Shown in pieces: positions 43,624 through 55,400 of a stretch of 64,000 nt of DNA. Under the pieces are notes generated by a model that had not been told where the DNA came from, searched no databases, and worked only from the letters and a program-made list of their open reading frames with translations. Both the position numbers and the translations under genes were made by a program. Source of the stretch: Sorghum bicolor (Eukaryota; Streptophyta; Magnoliopsida; Poales; Poaceae); NCBI RefSeq assembly GCF_000003195.3, contig NC_012879.2:25278017-25342016 (forward strand). The letters run 5' to 3'. Every line of letters starts with the position of its first letter. Within the stretch, counting starts at the first letter, position 1.

Positions 43624-45180
43624 ATGTTTAAGAAAGTGAAGAATGCAGGAAAGGCTATCAAGAACCTTGGTACAAGGAGTTCATCCCGACACTCCTCACA
43701 GCCATCAGAGATGAGCGTCGACCCGACACCCACACAAGCTCCATCATCTTCATCAGGTCAGCAAGTTAAGGTCCTTCTCAAGATAGGAGACCTTGGACTG
43801 AAGACTCGAAGAGAGAAGGAAGTCTATCAGCAGTTGAAGAACAAAGATTTCATTCACACCCCTACTATCGATCCAATCTTACTACAAGAAACAGGTATGG
43901 ACACTGAATTTGACTTATTTTTCCAGATGTTAGGTTGGATAAATTTTTGGAATATAACTGAGCTGGGTTCTCGTCTTCTCACCCTCGAATTTCTTTGCAC
44001 TTTACAATACTATGAGGGGGGAATTGTTTTTCGGATGTTTAAACAAGAAATTATGTTATCTTGGAGAGAACTGAGCGACCATCTTGGTTTCTCTTCAAGA
44101 TGCATCCTGAACATTGACTCCGATTTACCCAATTTTGAGAGACACCAGTTCTGGAGAGAAATATCTAGAGATAATTTTTACAGTCAAGCCTGAACCTGTG
44201 ACATGGAACACCCCACTCTTAGGATGTTTCACAAATGGCTTGAGTACAATCTTTTCTTTCGCGATGATATTAGGAAAGTAAGAGTATGAGATTTACAACT
44301 TTTATATGCTGCTATTAGTAAAGTACCCACTTCACCTGTTACACTATTAGTTTCACATTGGCTTAGTATACCTAGTCTTCAGGGACCAGTAGGATGTACT
44401 TCACTTATCACTCGTCTAGCCACTAATCTTCACTTACTAGAAAACTCGTCATTGGATTTCATAGAAGAATTAAGAATTTATCATGGCTATGACACATTTA
44501 GACAGGCTCGGATGTTAAAGAAAGAGAGAAATATAATGTATATGCTATATGATGATAAAGGCAAGATTTGGTTATCTAACCCGAACCTTGGCCTCTACGT
44601 TGTGCAAAACGTTTTGATTGAGATTGCAGCAACTCCAGTGAACCAGAGAACTCCACAGCGAGTGGCTTCTGAAAGGATAACCACTCACCGAGAACGCACC
44701 TGGTATGGAGCTGACCCTGGACCAGAAGAAGCAGCGCACCTGCATTATTGCGATTACAACCCTCGAGTCCTTCGAGACCCATGGGCTCGACATGCGCAAC
44801 CACAAGAGCCAACAGAGGAGACATGGCCGGAGAGCCAAGATCACCAGTGGACAAACCCGCCTTTCCATATGGGGAGGTACTCCACTGATCCATACGGAGC
44901 TTCAGGATCCAGACCTCCGCCCCAATTTGATGCAGGACGATACTCCGACGCCTCCTACGCTTTCACGAATGACTACTATCAAGCGGCCGGTGCTTTCTTC
45001 ACTCGTACCGACAACACCCTCCTCGACATCCAGAACACGCAAGTAGAACATGGAAGACTCTTGGAAGAACAACAAAAATGGAACCAGGACCACGCAGCTG
45101 CAGTAGAAGAGCTGAGACAAGATACAACAACAATGAACGACAACATTACAACCATGATGCGGTTCTGGAACATCGGGTAA
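43624..45180 (+). pseudogene. Athila ORF-1-like gene of element A
   Basis: One frame of 518 codons from ATG 43624 (MFKKVKNAGKAIKN), interrupted by TGA at 44191-44193 and 44287-44289, both compatible with C-to-T changes in CGA. The N-terminus is basic, then Ser/Pro-rich. The core with GWINFWNITELGSRLLTLEF and ELSDHLGFSSRC resembles the Athila ORF-1 family (PF03078) of plant retroelements. The C-terminal third is rich in Tyr, Gln and Asn and ends in a short coiled coil (about 45040-45150). It follows an internal TATA promoter and lies between protease and polypurine tract. Role unknown. The family call rests on pattern recognition only. Confidence 0.7.
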
Positions 45181-46715
45181 GACCGACGGCAACATCCAGC
45201 TTGGGGGAGTTCCTCCCAAATTTATCAAGTAAGTTTTTATTTGCTCTTCTTATTTATTCTATTCTGTCTTAGTATTTAATTTATCTTAAAAGGAAAAACT
45301 TAGAAAACTAAATAAATATTTTCTTGGTTTAATTCACTGCACTTTAATAAACATGAAAACAAAATAAAAAGAGTGTGTAGATAAGTGTGCTTTATTTTCC
45401 TGCTAAGTTTAATCTCTAGAAAAATAAAAAGACTAAAAAGATGCATGATGGAAATGATGAACAAGTTGCTCTGTTTGCTTACTTACAAGTACCTAGCTTT
45501 TATATTAGAGATCTTCCAGGAATTACTAAAACTGAAATTACTATCTTTGGGAAGCATAAAACTAAAGTCTAGGTAAGAGAAAGGCATGATATAAAGTTGA
45601 GCTACTGTTTATCTTGTTCCTACTACACTAAGTTTTGGAGATTTATTTTGAAAAACTTACAAATCACATGATGAGTTCCTAGCATACAAAACTACCTACC
45701 ACAGCCATACTTGCTATAACATCTTTTACTATATTCACATTGAGTTTGATCGAGCTGTGTAGACCCTTAGGAGCTTTTCATGTGGTTAAATTAAGATATT
45801 CACTTGCACACATCTACCACAGCATCCATCACCAATCATTAAAATTGCTAAAAATATTATCACTCACTGTCCCGAATATTGTTATTCTCTCTCTCTAAAA
45901 AGATTCAATGCAGAAGAGGCATGGGTTATGCAAAAATATGTGAGGAAATAAAAAGGGGCAAGTGCCCGGAACCTCGATAAAGAAAGAAAAAGAGTGAGAC
46001 GAGAGGTAAAAATGGACAAGTGTCCGAAGTAGAATTAGGGGTACAAAGATGCCCACTTGAGCGGAAAAAAATGGACAAGTGTCCGACAGTAGAATTAGGG
46101 GTATCTACTACCCACCTGAAAAAAAAAGAAAAAGAAAAAAAAAGATAGCCCATGTTTTCCAAAAGCAAAAATCAAAGAAGAGGAGAGATAGCAATATGAG
46201 GAGCAATGAGAACTAAGTTTTATTATTACTTATACATTTTTATCATCACTATCATTTACTCCACCACACATGCACATCTTGATTTAATTATATGCTGAGT
46301 TCCTTTGGATCCATGGCTCGATTAGATAATATATGTATGAGCTGTTTTTCACTCCTATGAGCTCCACTTAAATATTCCATTAGCTATAGGTAAGTGAAAT
46401 TATGGTAAGGATCCACAAATACCACATATAGAGAGACTTGAGAGAATCATTGCTGGGAACTCTGAGTTTTATTTTGAAAACTTATGAAAAACTCTGGAAC
46501 AAAGGTGAAGTATAAACAGGAGGGATAGTGCTTGACTTAACTATTTTGTCTTTCGATTACTTAAGACTTAAGTGCAGGTTCTAAACTCCATAACACTTCA
46601 CTCTAATCTGGAAGAATTTTATGTAAAAGCATGTGTGCCTGTCAGGAAAGAAAACATCGAAGCAACTTCTGATCCGTCTGAGTTTAGCTGTTTGCTCAGG
46701 GACGAGCAAAGGGTA
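45181..46715 (+). other. Non-coding 3' part of element A
   Basis: About 1.5 kb without a gene. It holds three inverted-repeat motifs around CAAGTG (45956-45967, 46014-46025, 46073-46084); the last two belong to a tandem duplication of about 59 bases. Homologous to the K sequence at 63100-64000 (reverse) and to the end of B. Confidence 0.75.
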
Positions 46716-46727
46716 AGCTTGGGGGAG
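46716..46727 (+). promoter_or_regulatory. Polypurine tract of element A
   Basis: AGCTTGGGGGAG, two bases before the 3' LTR. Confidence 0.88.
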
Positions 46728-46729
46728 TT

Positions 46730-48246
46730 TGTTGACGGTCCTTAAGTACTAAAATTAATAATCAAATAAACATGAAAAAGGATCAATATGAAACAAACAT
46801 CTAGAATTAGGGTTTTATCTGACAGAATTCCACGAGTTTTGGTGTTTATCTATTTCTGCAGGGGTTTATCAGAGAATATGGAGAGAAGGCCCACATGTCA
46901 TGTTTACAACGAGATAATTACGTGCCGCGCAATTTTCCTCAATCTAGAAGAGTTCAGAAGCCACGGGAACGAACGAGAAGGGATTCGGGCTCGGGGGCAG
47001 GGCCGCCACCCACCCCCCTTGGGCGACCGCCCAGGGTTGGATCCCAAACAGGACTCTGCTTTGGGGCAAGACTCCACTGACCTAAAGGATCAATCTAAAC
47101 CATACAATCTATGTCGGTTTGATCCAATGGCTCACGTTCACTTGAGGGGACTATAAAACCAGACCCCCTGGCCCCTGGAGGAGGAGAGGAGAAATCATTA
47201 TTCAGAGGTAGCCATCAAAGTTAGGGTTTAGAGCTTCTCTCCCACAGAGAATTAGAATTGGCTACTCCCTAATCCTTCAAGTTTAGAGGTTTGATTAGAT
47301 AGCAATTAGAGAAGTAGAGCACTACGCTCTGGATTCGGATCTTCGGTAATAAAGATTGGTATTATTCATATCTTTCTCTAATTCTATTGTTCTAATTGCA
47401 TTATGTCTCTAATTATTATGTTCTTAGTTTGCTCTAGTTCTATATTTGATATAGTTCTAATTGATAATGAGTTTATGTATAAGTTTGCAAAGCGCTTAGC
47501 TCTTGACGCGAGGGAGTTAGGTGATAGATCACATGTGAGCGTGGTGCTTAGATGTTATTTATCTGCAAATTTATCCTATTGGCCGGGTCGTGTGGTAGTT
47601 CGCGATAGTGACAGCTTCGTTGATTCTTATATAGTCCACCCTCCGTTGATAGGATAGGCAGAACCGGTATTGTGGAGTAAGTCATGCGATGCTCTGATTT
47701 ACTTTATCAATGTTCCTTATACATGAATGAAGAGTCTTTTATGCTATATATGATCTTGTAGATAACTAGAGTAGATTATGACTTAGTAGTTAGTAGATAA
47801 CTTAGAATCCATTCTCTAGCTGATCTGACATCACCTACATATATGAGGAGTAGTCTATTTTCTAATCGCTGTGTTATCTACCCATGAACTTATAATTCAT
47901 TATCATTATCTTTATGGTTTACCCCCTGCTAAAGTATGTGACTGTGTGACGAGTTTCTCATTAGTAATCATGTTCTTGCAAGTTTATCTCTAGTCTATGC
48001 CTTGATAGATTTTGCCCCTTTGATTTAATTTCATCTTCATGAGATCCCTTGAAGCAAAATTATAAATAACGATACCTGGAATACTTATCCTGGTGAAATG
48101 CTACAATGAGGTGTTTTATCTGTGCGCTTGCGGATAGAATAGATTATTTTCTAGAGAGCCTTTACATTTATAAATAACTTTGTACACTCTGGCGCCATGC
48201 TAGGGATGACAACCTAGTATCTAAGTGGTGTTAGCTAGTGTCAACA
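46730..48246 (+). repeat. 3' LTR of element A (1.52 kb)
   Basis: Starts TGTTGACGGTCC and ends GTGTCAACA, with 7-bp inverted ends. It contains GC boxes (47000-47011 and 47021-47032, both with base changes) and TATA box TATAAAA (47152-47158). It is followed by I sequence with the expected duplication GTAAT at 48247-48251. Confidence 0.92.
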
Positions 48247-49445
48247 GTAATCTTTGATCAATTCTAGCCACCTTCGCTGGTGCATATTAAGCTCGGCTTG
48301 AGTAAAGATGTACTTCAAGCTCTTGTGATCTGTGTATAGGTGACAAGTGTTCCCCAACAGATAATGGCGCCAGATCTTCAATGCATGTACTACGGTGGCT
48401 AGTTCAAGATCATGGGTCGGGTCTCTTCATGTGGTTTAAGCTGCCTAGAAGCATATGCAATTACTCGACCCTCCTGCATTAGCACACAGCCTATCCCTAT
48501 CCCTGATGCGTCACAATACACATCAAAGGGTTTTACAATATCTGGCTAGGCTAAGACAGGTGCAGTTGTTAATAACCTTTTCAGAGTTTGGAAGGCTTGC
48601 TCACATTCAAATGACCAAACAAATTTTGTTTGATTTTTGAGCAAGGTTGTGATTGGTTTAGCGACTCTTGAAAAGTCCAGGATGAAGTGACGGTAATATC
48701 CCGCCATACCCAGAAAACTACGGACCTCATGTACCGTAGTCGGGGGCTTCCAATTCAAAACATCTTCTACTTTACCTGGGTCTACAGCGACTCCCTCCGC
48801 TGATAATACATGACCCAAGAAATGGACTTTGTCTAGCCAGAACTCACATTTGCTGAACTTGGCATATAGTTGATGCTCCCTGAGACGAGTCAGCACAATT
48901 CTCAGATGTTCAACATGTTCTTTCTTAGTTTTGGAATAGATCAAAATGTCATCAATGAAGACGACCACAAATTTGTCTAGCTCTGGCATGAAGATAGAGT
49001 TCATGAAATACATGAAATGGGCTGGTGCATTGGTCAGCCCAAAGGACATCACCAGGTATTCGTACAGCCCATAACGAGTTGTAAAAGCCGTCTTTGGTAC
49101 ATCTTCCGGCCTAATTTTGATTTGGTGGTACCCTGATCTCAAATCAATTTTTGAGAAGACTTTAGCCCCGGCTAACTGGTCAAATAGAAAGTCAATACGG
49201 GGCAATGGGTACTTGTTTTTAATCGTCACCTCATTCAAGGGACGATAATCGACACACAGCCTTAATGTTTGATCTTTCTTTTTCACAAATAAGGCTGGGC
49301 AACCCCATGGAGAGGAACTGGGCTGAATAAAACCTTTTTGCAACAACTCATGTAGTTGGGTTTTCAATTCGGCCAGTTCTTTCGGTGCCATTCGGTAGGC
49401 CCTTCAAGATATTGGGGCTGTCCCTGGTTTCAATTCTATGCTGAA
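48247..49445 (-). pseudogene. RT and partial RNase H of element I
   Basis: RT from about 49391 ([20 protein letters not shown]) with [32 protein letters not shown] and the catalytic IDD in [10 protein letters not shown] (about 48950). A TAG at 48546-48548 interrupts the frame, after which RNase H sequence continues to the A insertion, where it ends in the residues ELIKDY. An Ala replaces the usual Gln in LTNAPAHF. The TAG at 49446-49448 separates it from protease. Confidence 0.86.
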
Positions 49446-50123
49446 CTAGACATCCCGGTCCGGTGGTAGACCTGGTAGGTCCTCAGGAAACACATCTGGA
49501 AAATCCCAAACTACCAGGATATTTTCGACTGCAGTCACATTCGTGGCATGAACTTGCCGAATTGCCCGTTTGGGAGTAGCTAATTGGATTAGAAGGTAAG
49601 AATTCTCATTGGGCAATGGCATCTTAATGGTTCGATGTAAGGTGTCTAGCACAACCCCTCGTTGTGCCATCCAGTTCATGCCTAGTATGACATCAATATC
49701 CTGGTCTTTAAGAACAATCATGCTAGTGGGAAAACTATGCCCACCAAATTCTATGGGTATCTGGTGAACCATTTCTTTAGAACTCAGCCGTCCTCCTAGC
49801 GACTGTATATAAAAATGATCTTTTGTTTCCCCAATGGGTATGCCATGCTTCATCACAAAGGTGCGGTTGACGAATGTATGAGATGCACCAGAATCGAAAA
49901 GCATTAAGGCAGGATGTTTCGCAACAGGGAACATACCCATCATTACCGGTTCTCCTTCCGGTATTGTCTCCACCTCTGTATGGAAGACTTGTCCCACCTT
50001 CTTTACAGGTTTACCCCTTTGTGCATTTTGTCCTTTCTGAGCCCCATTTTTGAATTGGCTCGGCTGGGGTTGGCCAATGGGTGGCCTTTGGAAAGTGGGG
50101 TTATTTTGGCGAGGGTAGGGCAT
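49446..50123 (-). pseudogene. Protease of element I
   Basis: Open frame of 225 codons. Aspartic protease with FDSGASHTFVNRTFVMKHG at the active site and DVILGMNWMAQRGVVLD downstream, typical of chromoviruses. It ends with PDVFPEDLPGLPPDRDV, the conserved link to RT, at a TAG (49446-49448). Its frame differs from that of gag upstream, so a frameshift lies in about 50003-50123. Confidence 0.85.
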
Positions 50124-51145
50124 TCTTTAGAAAAATGCCCGGGCTTACCACAATTGTAGCAAGGGTAATTGTGGTTGGGCGGAGCAGTAGGACGAACACC
50201 CGGGGCGTTCAGCTGGCGTGGTGCAGTGGCGACGGCAGTAGGTTGAGGATATACCTGCTGCCCTGGTCTATATTGTGGAGGAGAAAAGAGACCACGAGAA
50301 GGTGACGGCGCTGGAAAGCGTCCGTGGCCCTGTGGGCGATAAATGATCCTCTGGCGCTTTTGACCGCGACCAGAGAAGGAGGAAGAAGCGGCCTTCTTCT
50401 TTGCTTCTGTGTGTTTTCTATTCTTTTCTTCTGAGGCGATGGCAATATTAACCGCCTCATAGAAAGTAGCATTTTGACATGTGATCATCATGGTCTGAAG
50501 CTTGGTATTGAGACCACGCATAAAATAGGCCTTCTTCTTTTTATCCATTTTCACATGGTCCATGGCATACTGAGAAAGATGATTGAATTTGGCCACGTAT
50601 TCCATCACACTTTTATCGCCCTACTGCAAGGCGAGAAATTCTTCGGCTTTCATGGCCATAAGCCCTTCTGGAATATAATGGGTGCGGAATGTGTCCTTAA
50701 ATTCTGCCCAGGTGACCTGGTGTCCTGGATTTTGGATAGCGAGGAAATTTTCCCACCAGGCCCCTGCAGCTCCCCGAAGCTGTTGGGCTGCGAACAGGGG
50801 CTTTTGAGTTTCTGAAGATCGGATCAGGCTTAACTTATGCTCCATTGTCCAGAGCCAGTCGTCAGCCTCTAAAGTCTCATCAGCCTTGGTGAATACTGGG
50901 GGCCTTGTCTCGGTAAAATCCACATACCGAGTTTTTCCCTCCCCATTGTGCAGTGCTCTGAAGTTTGGGGCGGGGTGTGGTTGGCGTTGTGCTAACTCGC
51001 ACAACAAGCGAGCATTGTCGGTAGTGGCACTCAAAAGAACAGCAATGGCATCTGCTAGGGAAGGTGGAGTAGGTGGAGGGTTAGGGATGTCCTCCCCTCC
51101 CTGAGAAGACCCGGCTCCATCAGATCCACGTGTGCGCATCGGCAT
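50003..51145 (-). pseudogene. Gag of element I
   Basis: Start MPMRTRGSDGAGSS read from 51145, directly after a CAG that makes a 3' splice site. Capsid domain with PPVFTKADETLEADDWLW, LRGAAGAWWENFLA and FKDTFRTHYIPEGLM. A TAG at 50621-50623 breaks the frame, which continues with KFNHLSQYAMDHVK. The zinc knuckle CYNCGKPGHFSKEC is intact near the C-terminus. Confidence 0.87.
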
Positions 51146-51359
51146 CTGCTACAAGAATCATATGTACTCGTTACCACATGGAATCCATAACTTAAAACAT
51201 ATCTTACATACTTCAATTTATTTATCAAACATCAGTTCGACACACTGGAAACAAACGAGTACAACTTCTTGAACTTAAAGAAAAACACTATCCTACAAAC
51301 CCGACTCCACTACGGTAGACTAGGAATCCTATAACGACATTGCCCGCAACTTCACCGAA

Positions 51360-52064
51360 CTAGTCGGTGTGGTCAGCGCCGTAGCCCGGGTCGTTATTGT
51401 TATCGCCATGGCCAACCCCCGGGTTATCGTCGCCGGAGTCGGATTCCTCTTCGTCACTAGGTTCTTGGTCGGGCTCTCCATCATCCGCCAACTCTCCGTC
51501 AGTGTCCATCTCCCCTTCACCTAGAGGTGGATGGAGCTGATGGTATAAGTCGAATGCAATATCACGGTACTGCATCGCCATGTCGTTGACGGTGTCCAGA
51601 TGATGTGCCAGCTCGAGCTTCTCCAGCTGTAGCTGATCCTCCCGCTGCCACGCGACATCCCTCTGTGCGGTGACAGTGGCCGCCATCTTCACGTACAGAT
51701 CTTTAATGTACTTGCTTTTGTCCAGCTTAGCCTTCATTCTGGTCAGCTCGTGCATATGTGCGCTCCTGGCCTCCTCTTACCGGGTAATAGCGGCATTTCT
51801 TTCTTCCACCATGCGGGATAGCATCGCCTCGCAATTCTCAGTGGCTTGTTTTTGTTTTGTTAGTTGAGCTTTAAGTTCACCAATCTCCATGATATTATAC
51901 ATCCTTTCTCTCGTTACTTCGGTCAGCTCGGCGGACAACCTTTCCATCTCCTACTGAGATGGGGAACAGCTACTGCTGGCCTGCTCGCTTCGCGGGGCCA
52001 ACTGGTGTCTAGGCACCCCTTCAGGACCAATTCTCTTGCGAGGAGTCTGCTTCCAACGACCCAT
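51360..52064 (-). pseudogene. Extra ORF of element I with a diverged H3-like start
   Basis: One frame of 235 codons from the ATG read at 52064. It begins MGRWKQTPRKRIG and continues PEGVPRHQLAPRS. With one gap this lines up with the histone H3 tail: R-x-K-Q-T-x-R-K, G, and P-R-x-Q-L-A are kept, while Ser10-Thr11 are not. A coiled coil (about residues 40-175) and an acidic end (PDQEPSDEEESDSGDD) follow. Stops at 51951-51953 (TAG) and 51777-51779 (TAA) break it. Position, order of parts and the splice-like CTCTACAG just before the ATG match Gp. Shorter than the Gp version, lacking most of the middle. Confidence 0.75.
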
Positions 52065-52439
52065 CCTGTAGAGAGTAAGTTTGGATTAGTAAGGGAGAAC
52101 TTAAAGGTTAGCAAGAATGGGATTGATTCTATACAACCCAACCCGAATAAAGATGAAGGAATTTAACCAAGTGACATATCATGATGCATGCACGTACTTA
52201 AGATTCGTACTAGAAATTCATAACGATATTACTTAAAATTTTTTTACAACATAGGGCAATACTTTATGTTGCTCCTCCACACGACTTCAAAAATTTTAGC
52301 AAAGCCTACAGACAAGGGTAAGGTAGGACTAAAGCACTTAGACTCAAAATAGGCAAGTTTATAGTATTGGATCCAAATGGTTTTGAAGTTTTTCAAAGGA
52401 TACAACAGTCATCTTAGCAAAGAATGCTCCGATACCAGC
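52065..52439 (-). promoter_or_regulatory. Leader and primer-binding site of element I
   Basis: The primer site TGGTATCGGAGC (52426-52437, minus strand) follows the LTR end (GCCACA) after two bases. The remaining 360 bases of leader hold no gene and end in a 3' splice-like CTCTACAG. Confidence 0.85.
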
Positions 52440-55400
52440 TGTGGCAGAACCTCCTAACTGTTTGGGCCCACCGACACCTGTCATTGTCCTAAGGACCTCT
52501 GACGGTGATGTCGGGGATCCTCCCACCCAGGACGCCCATTCCACCGCTACCTGTGGCGTATCAAACAAGCTCGTCCTAACCTCTAGTGATGGTCAATTAA
52601 CGAGAATTTCTTCTTCTCGCCTTTACAGTATAGCAAGTGGCCACCTTAACACCAGGATCATTCATTGCGAAGACATTGCAGTATCATAGACGACATATGA
52701 CCCAAAATAATGTTTCAGAGTAAAACAGCGGAAGCATTACATAACTTAATTTACAAAAGTAGTTCTTCCAAGTAGTAGAGTCTTATTACAAGCTAGGTCC
52801 AGCAGAGCAACTTAAACTTTAGTACACAGATTACAAATTTACAGACCCTGCCCATGGGTCACGCTCACTCTTCTTCGTCATCAACCTCGACGACGGTCAC
52901 ACAACAGGGTCCGAAACATGTCGGCTGCTGAACTTGACCTGCGACAGGGGTTATAAAACCCTGAGTACGGGAGTACTCAACAAGACTTACCCAGCGGAAA
53001 AAGAGGAGAAGTTAGGAATGGAGGCTTGGGGTAGACAAGGAGTGGCTGCACAAGGAGCCAAATTGATTTGCTAAAAATCTTACTAATAGTGCATCCTTAC
53101 TTTCAAGTTTTACCCGCGAATTCCTCTCCTTAAGAGGGCGAGGAGTTCGAGGACAGTCTATCTAGTTGCTTCTCACAGACAAGTCTGTAAGTTCCTAGTC
53201 CTTAACTAAAGTATTATCTATCCAACGGCCATAGCTTCATGTCACTCTGAGTCCGGGAATTGGGATCCGAACCTCATGAGACATTTTCCCCCTTTCTCAT
53301 TTTATCACTTAGTTGCATATTTATCTACGATGAGGGTCAGTGGATTGAGTCTCCCAAATGGGGAGCAACGACGATTCGAACCGCTTAGCAATCCAGCTGG
53401 AGTTCCTAACCACCCGACATATGTAGAACCAAATCTTGCATATATCAACCCAAATCGAGCTCTCCCCAAATTTGACCAGGTTTGCGGCACCCGAGAGCAC
53501 AGTACCCCACCATCCAGCCCATTTGCCAGGAGGGTACACGCTACTCTCGCCATCGCTCCACGCCCAGTGCGCGAGTAGCTGTTCGCTTCGAGGGATCACA
53601 AGACCGGGCTTACCGAGGGCAAGTGGCTAGTACTATAAATTCTCAACCCAGCAGGCCATCAACGGACCGGTCCTTAATCGACACAGTTGGAGACACTACT
53701 TTAGGACTCCATTCCTAAAGCAAGTCCACCGACCGGTCTCCAGTTGAAACATCATTGACCATAAGTGTATTCCACAACAACCGTTCAAACTTTCTTGTTT
53801 GAAAACCTATCTAGTAGCAGGGCTAAGCATTGCTACGCAATTTTAAAATAAAACAGGTGCCAAGGACAAGATAACAAATATCAAGGTAGTAAATGCCACA
53901 AGTAGGTTAACCCAATTCTCAACTACGGAATGCAGCATTTTCAATTCATAAGTGATAAAAGATTTAAAACATTCAAGGAGGGGTTAATGCATCCGGGGCT
54001 TGCCTTGGTTGCAGAGCTGACAGGGACCCTCGCAGACTTCCCAAGTCTCGGATCCAACTTCTTCGAACGGAGCACCGACCTCGGGGTTCAGTTCAACGGT
54101 CGCTCCTTCGGTCACGTGCACTATACGCAAAATGATGGATGCTCATGGTATGCGTATGACAAATATTTAGGAAGGACTGAGTGGAGTACAACTTGCCTTC
54201 TCGGTGCAAGGACAGAGGAAACAGTAATTAAAGTTGTTTATCGTTTTAGTGTTTTTACCCAAGAGGTTGCATCAGTAAATTAAGATTTCTCTTAATTCAT
54301 AATTATCCTTAATTAACTGATTATTAAACCTTTTTATCTTAATTAATTCTTAATTAAGTATTGATGGCAGTAATTAAGCATTAATACCAAACAATAATTA
54401 AATGCCAAAGGTCATTAAGGTTAATGACCTCAGGTCATCACACAATCCAAAAGCACTCAAACTCTAATTTGAGAAATTAAGCTAATTATTACTTAATTAC
54501 TTTGAAATTATTACTAAATTACTAATTAAGGGTATAATATGATTTTATTCAAACATTATCCAAATGCCACCAAATTTTGTGTGAGGCCAGGGAATAAAAC
54601 TCAAAGACTTCCCAAAATTTTGGTGATTTTTGGATATACCCGTAAATTACTAAAATTCATGGAAGTTTCATTTACTAATTAAAAGAGGCAATTTTTATAT
54701 ACATGCAAACTACCAGAAAATAGAATCCAATATTTTTCCTGTGCTCTACTCATTTTATAGAACCTACACAAAAACTTTCGTAATTTTTGAATTAGCACAT
54801 GATTTATTATACAAAATCAAACATAAAGCAAAATTTGCACAAAAAGAAAAAGGAAAAAGCCACTGTGTAGCGAGCGGCTTGGAATTCGGCCCGCAGGCCG
54901 ACCCGCTCACGCTCGGCCCACACAGGCGCTGCGCGCGCACTCTCCCTCCTCAGGCGGTCACTGACGGGCGGGTCCGTCAGATGCTTCTTCCACCTCCCGT
55001 CGCGGTTCCGGCGAGCTCAAGCTCATCGCCGGTGAGCTCTCGGCCTCCGCGATAGGGTGGGCCAGCATCTCTTGCGGTGCTCGGACCATGCGCTACCCCC
55101 CTCAATCCCCCTTGCTCGCGTCCACGGCGGACGGCGGCACTAACCGCGCGAGCACCGGCCGTCACAATCAACCACAGCGTCAACCACTGGGCGTACAAGG
55201 AATAGCAGCTCACCGTGACTTCAATGGAGCAAGGAGCGGCGGTGGAGAGGCTCGGAGTAGGTCTGGCCGCGATGGAGCACTCACGGCGGTGCTTCGGCCG
55301 GAATTGGAGAGGAGTGGCTCGGATTGGAGCTACGACGGGTTAGAGCTTGCGCTCGGGGGCACAAACGGTGGCTGGGTTCAGGGCGGAGCTGCTGGGGGGT

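Larger units (their letters stand above)
31236..48246 (+). mobile_element. Element A: Athila-like, non-autonomous, with B and C nested in it
   Basis: Plus-strand element with a 5' LTR whose first part was displaced by C, a primer site, gag and protease (split by element B), a long non-coding part with an internal promoter, an Athila ORF-1-like gene, a polypurine tract and a complete 3' LTR. There is no RT, RNase H or integrase, so it must have used enzymes from elsewhere. It was inserted in the RNase H of element I (right flank GTAAT, 48247-48251). The shared parts of its two LTRs differ at roughly 16 places by eye in 1.1 kb. Confidence 0.85.

Noticed and set aside
53930..54283. 117-codon ORF in the LTR of I that looks less biased than others
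   Set aside because: No recognisable domain, no counterpart in related LTRs, and opposite to the transcribed strand.
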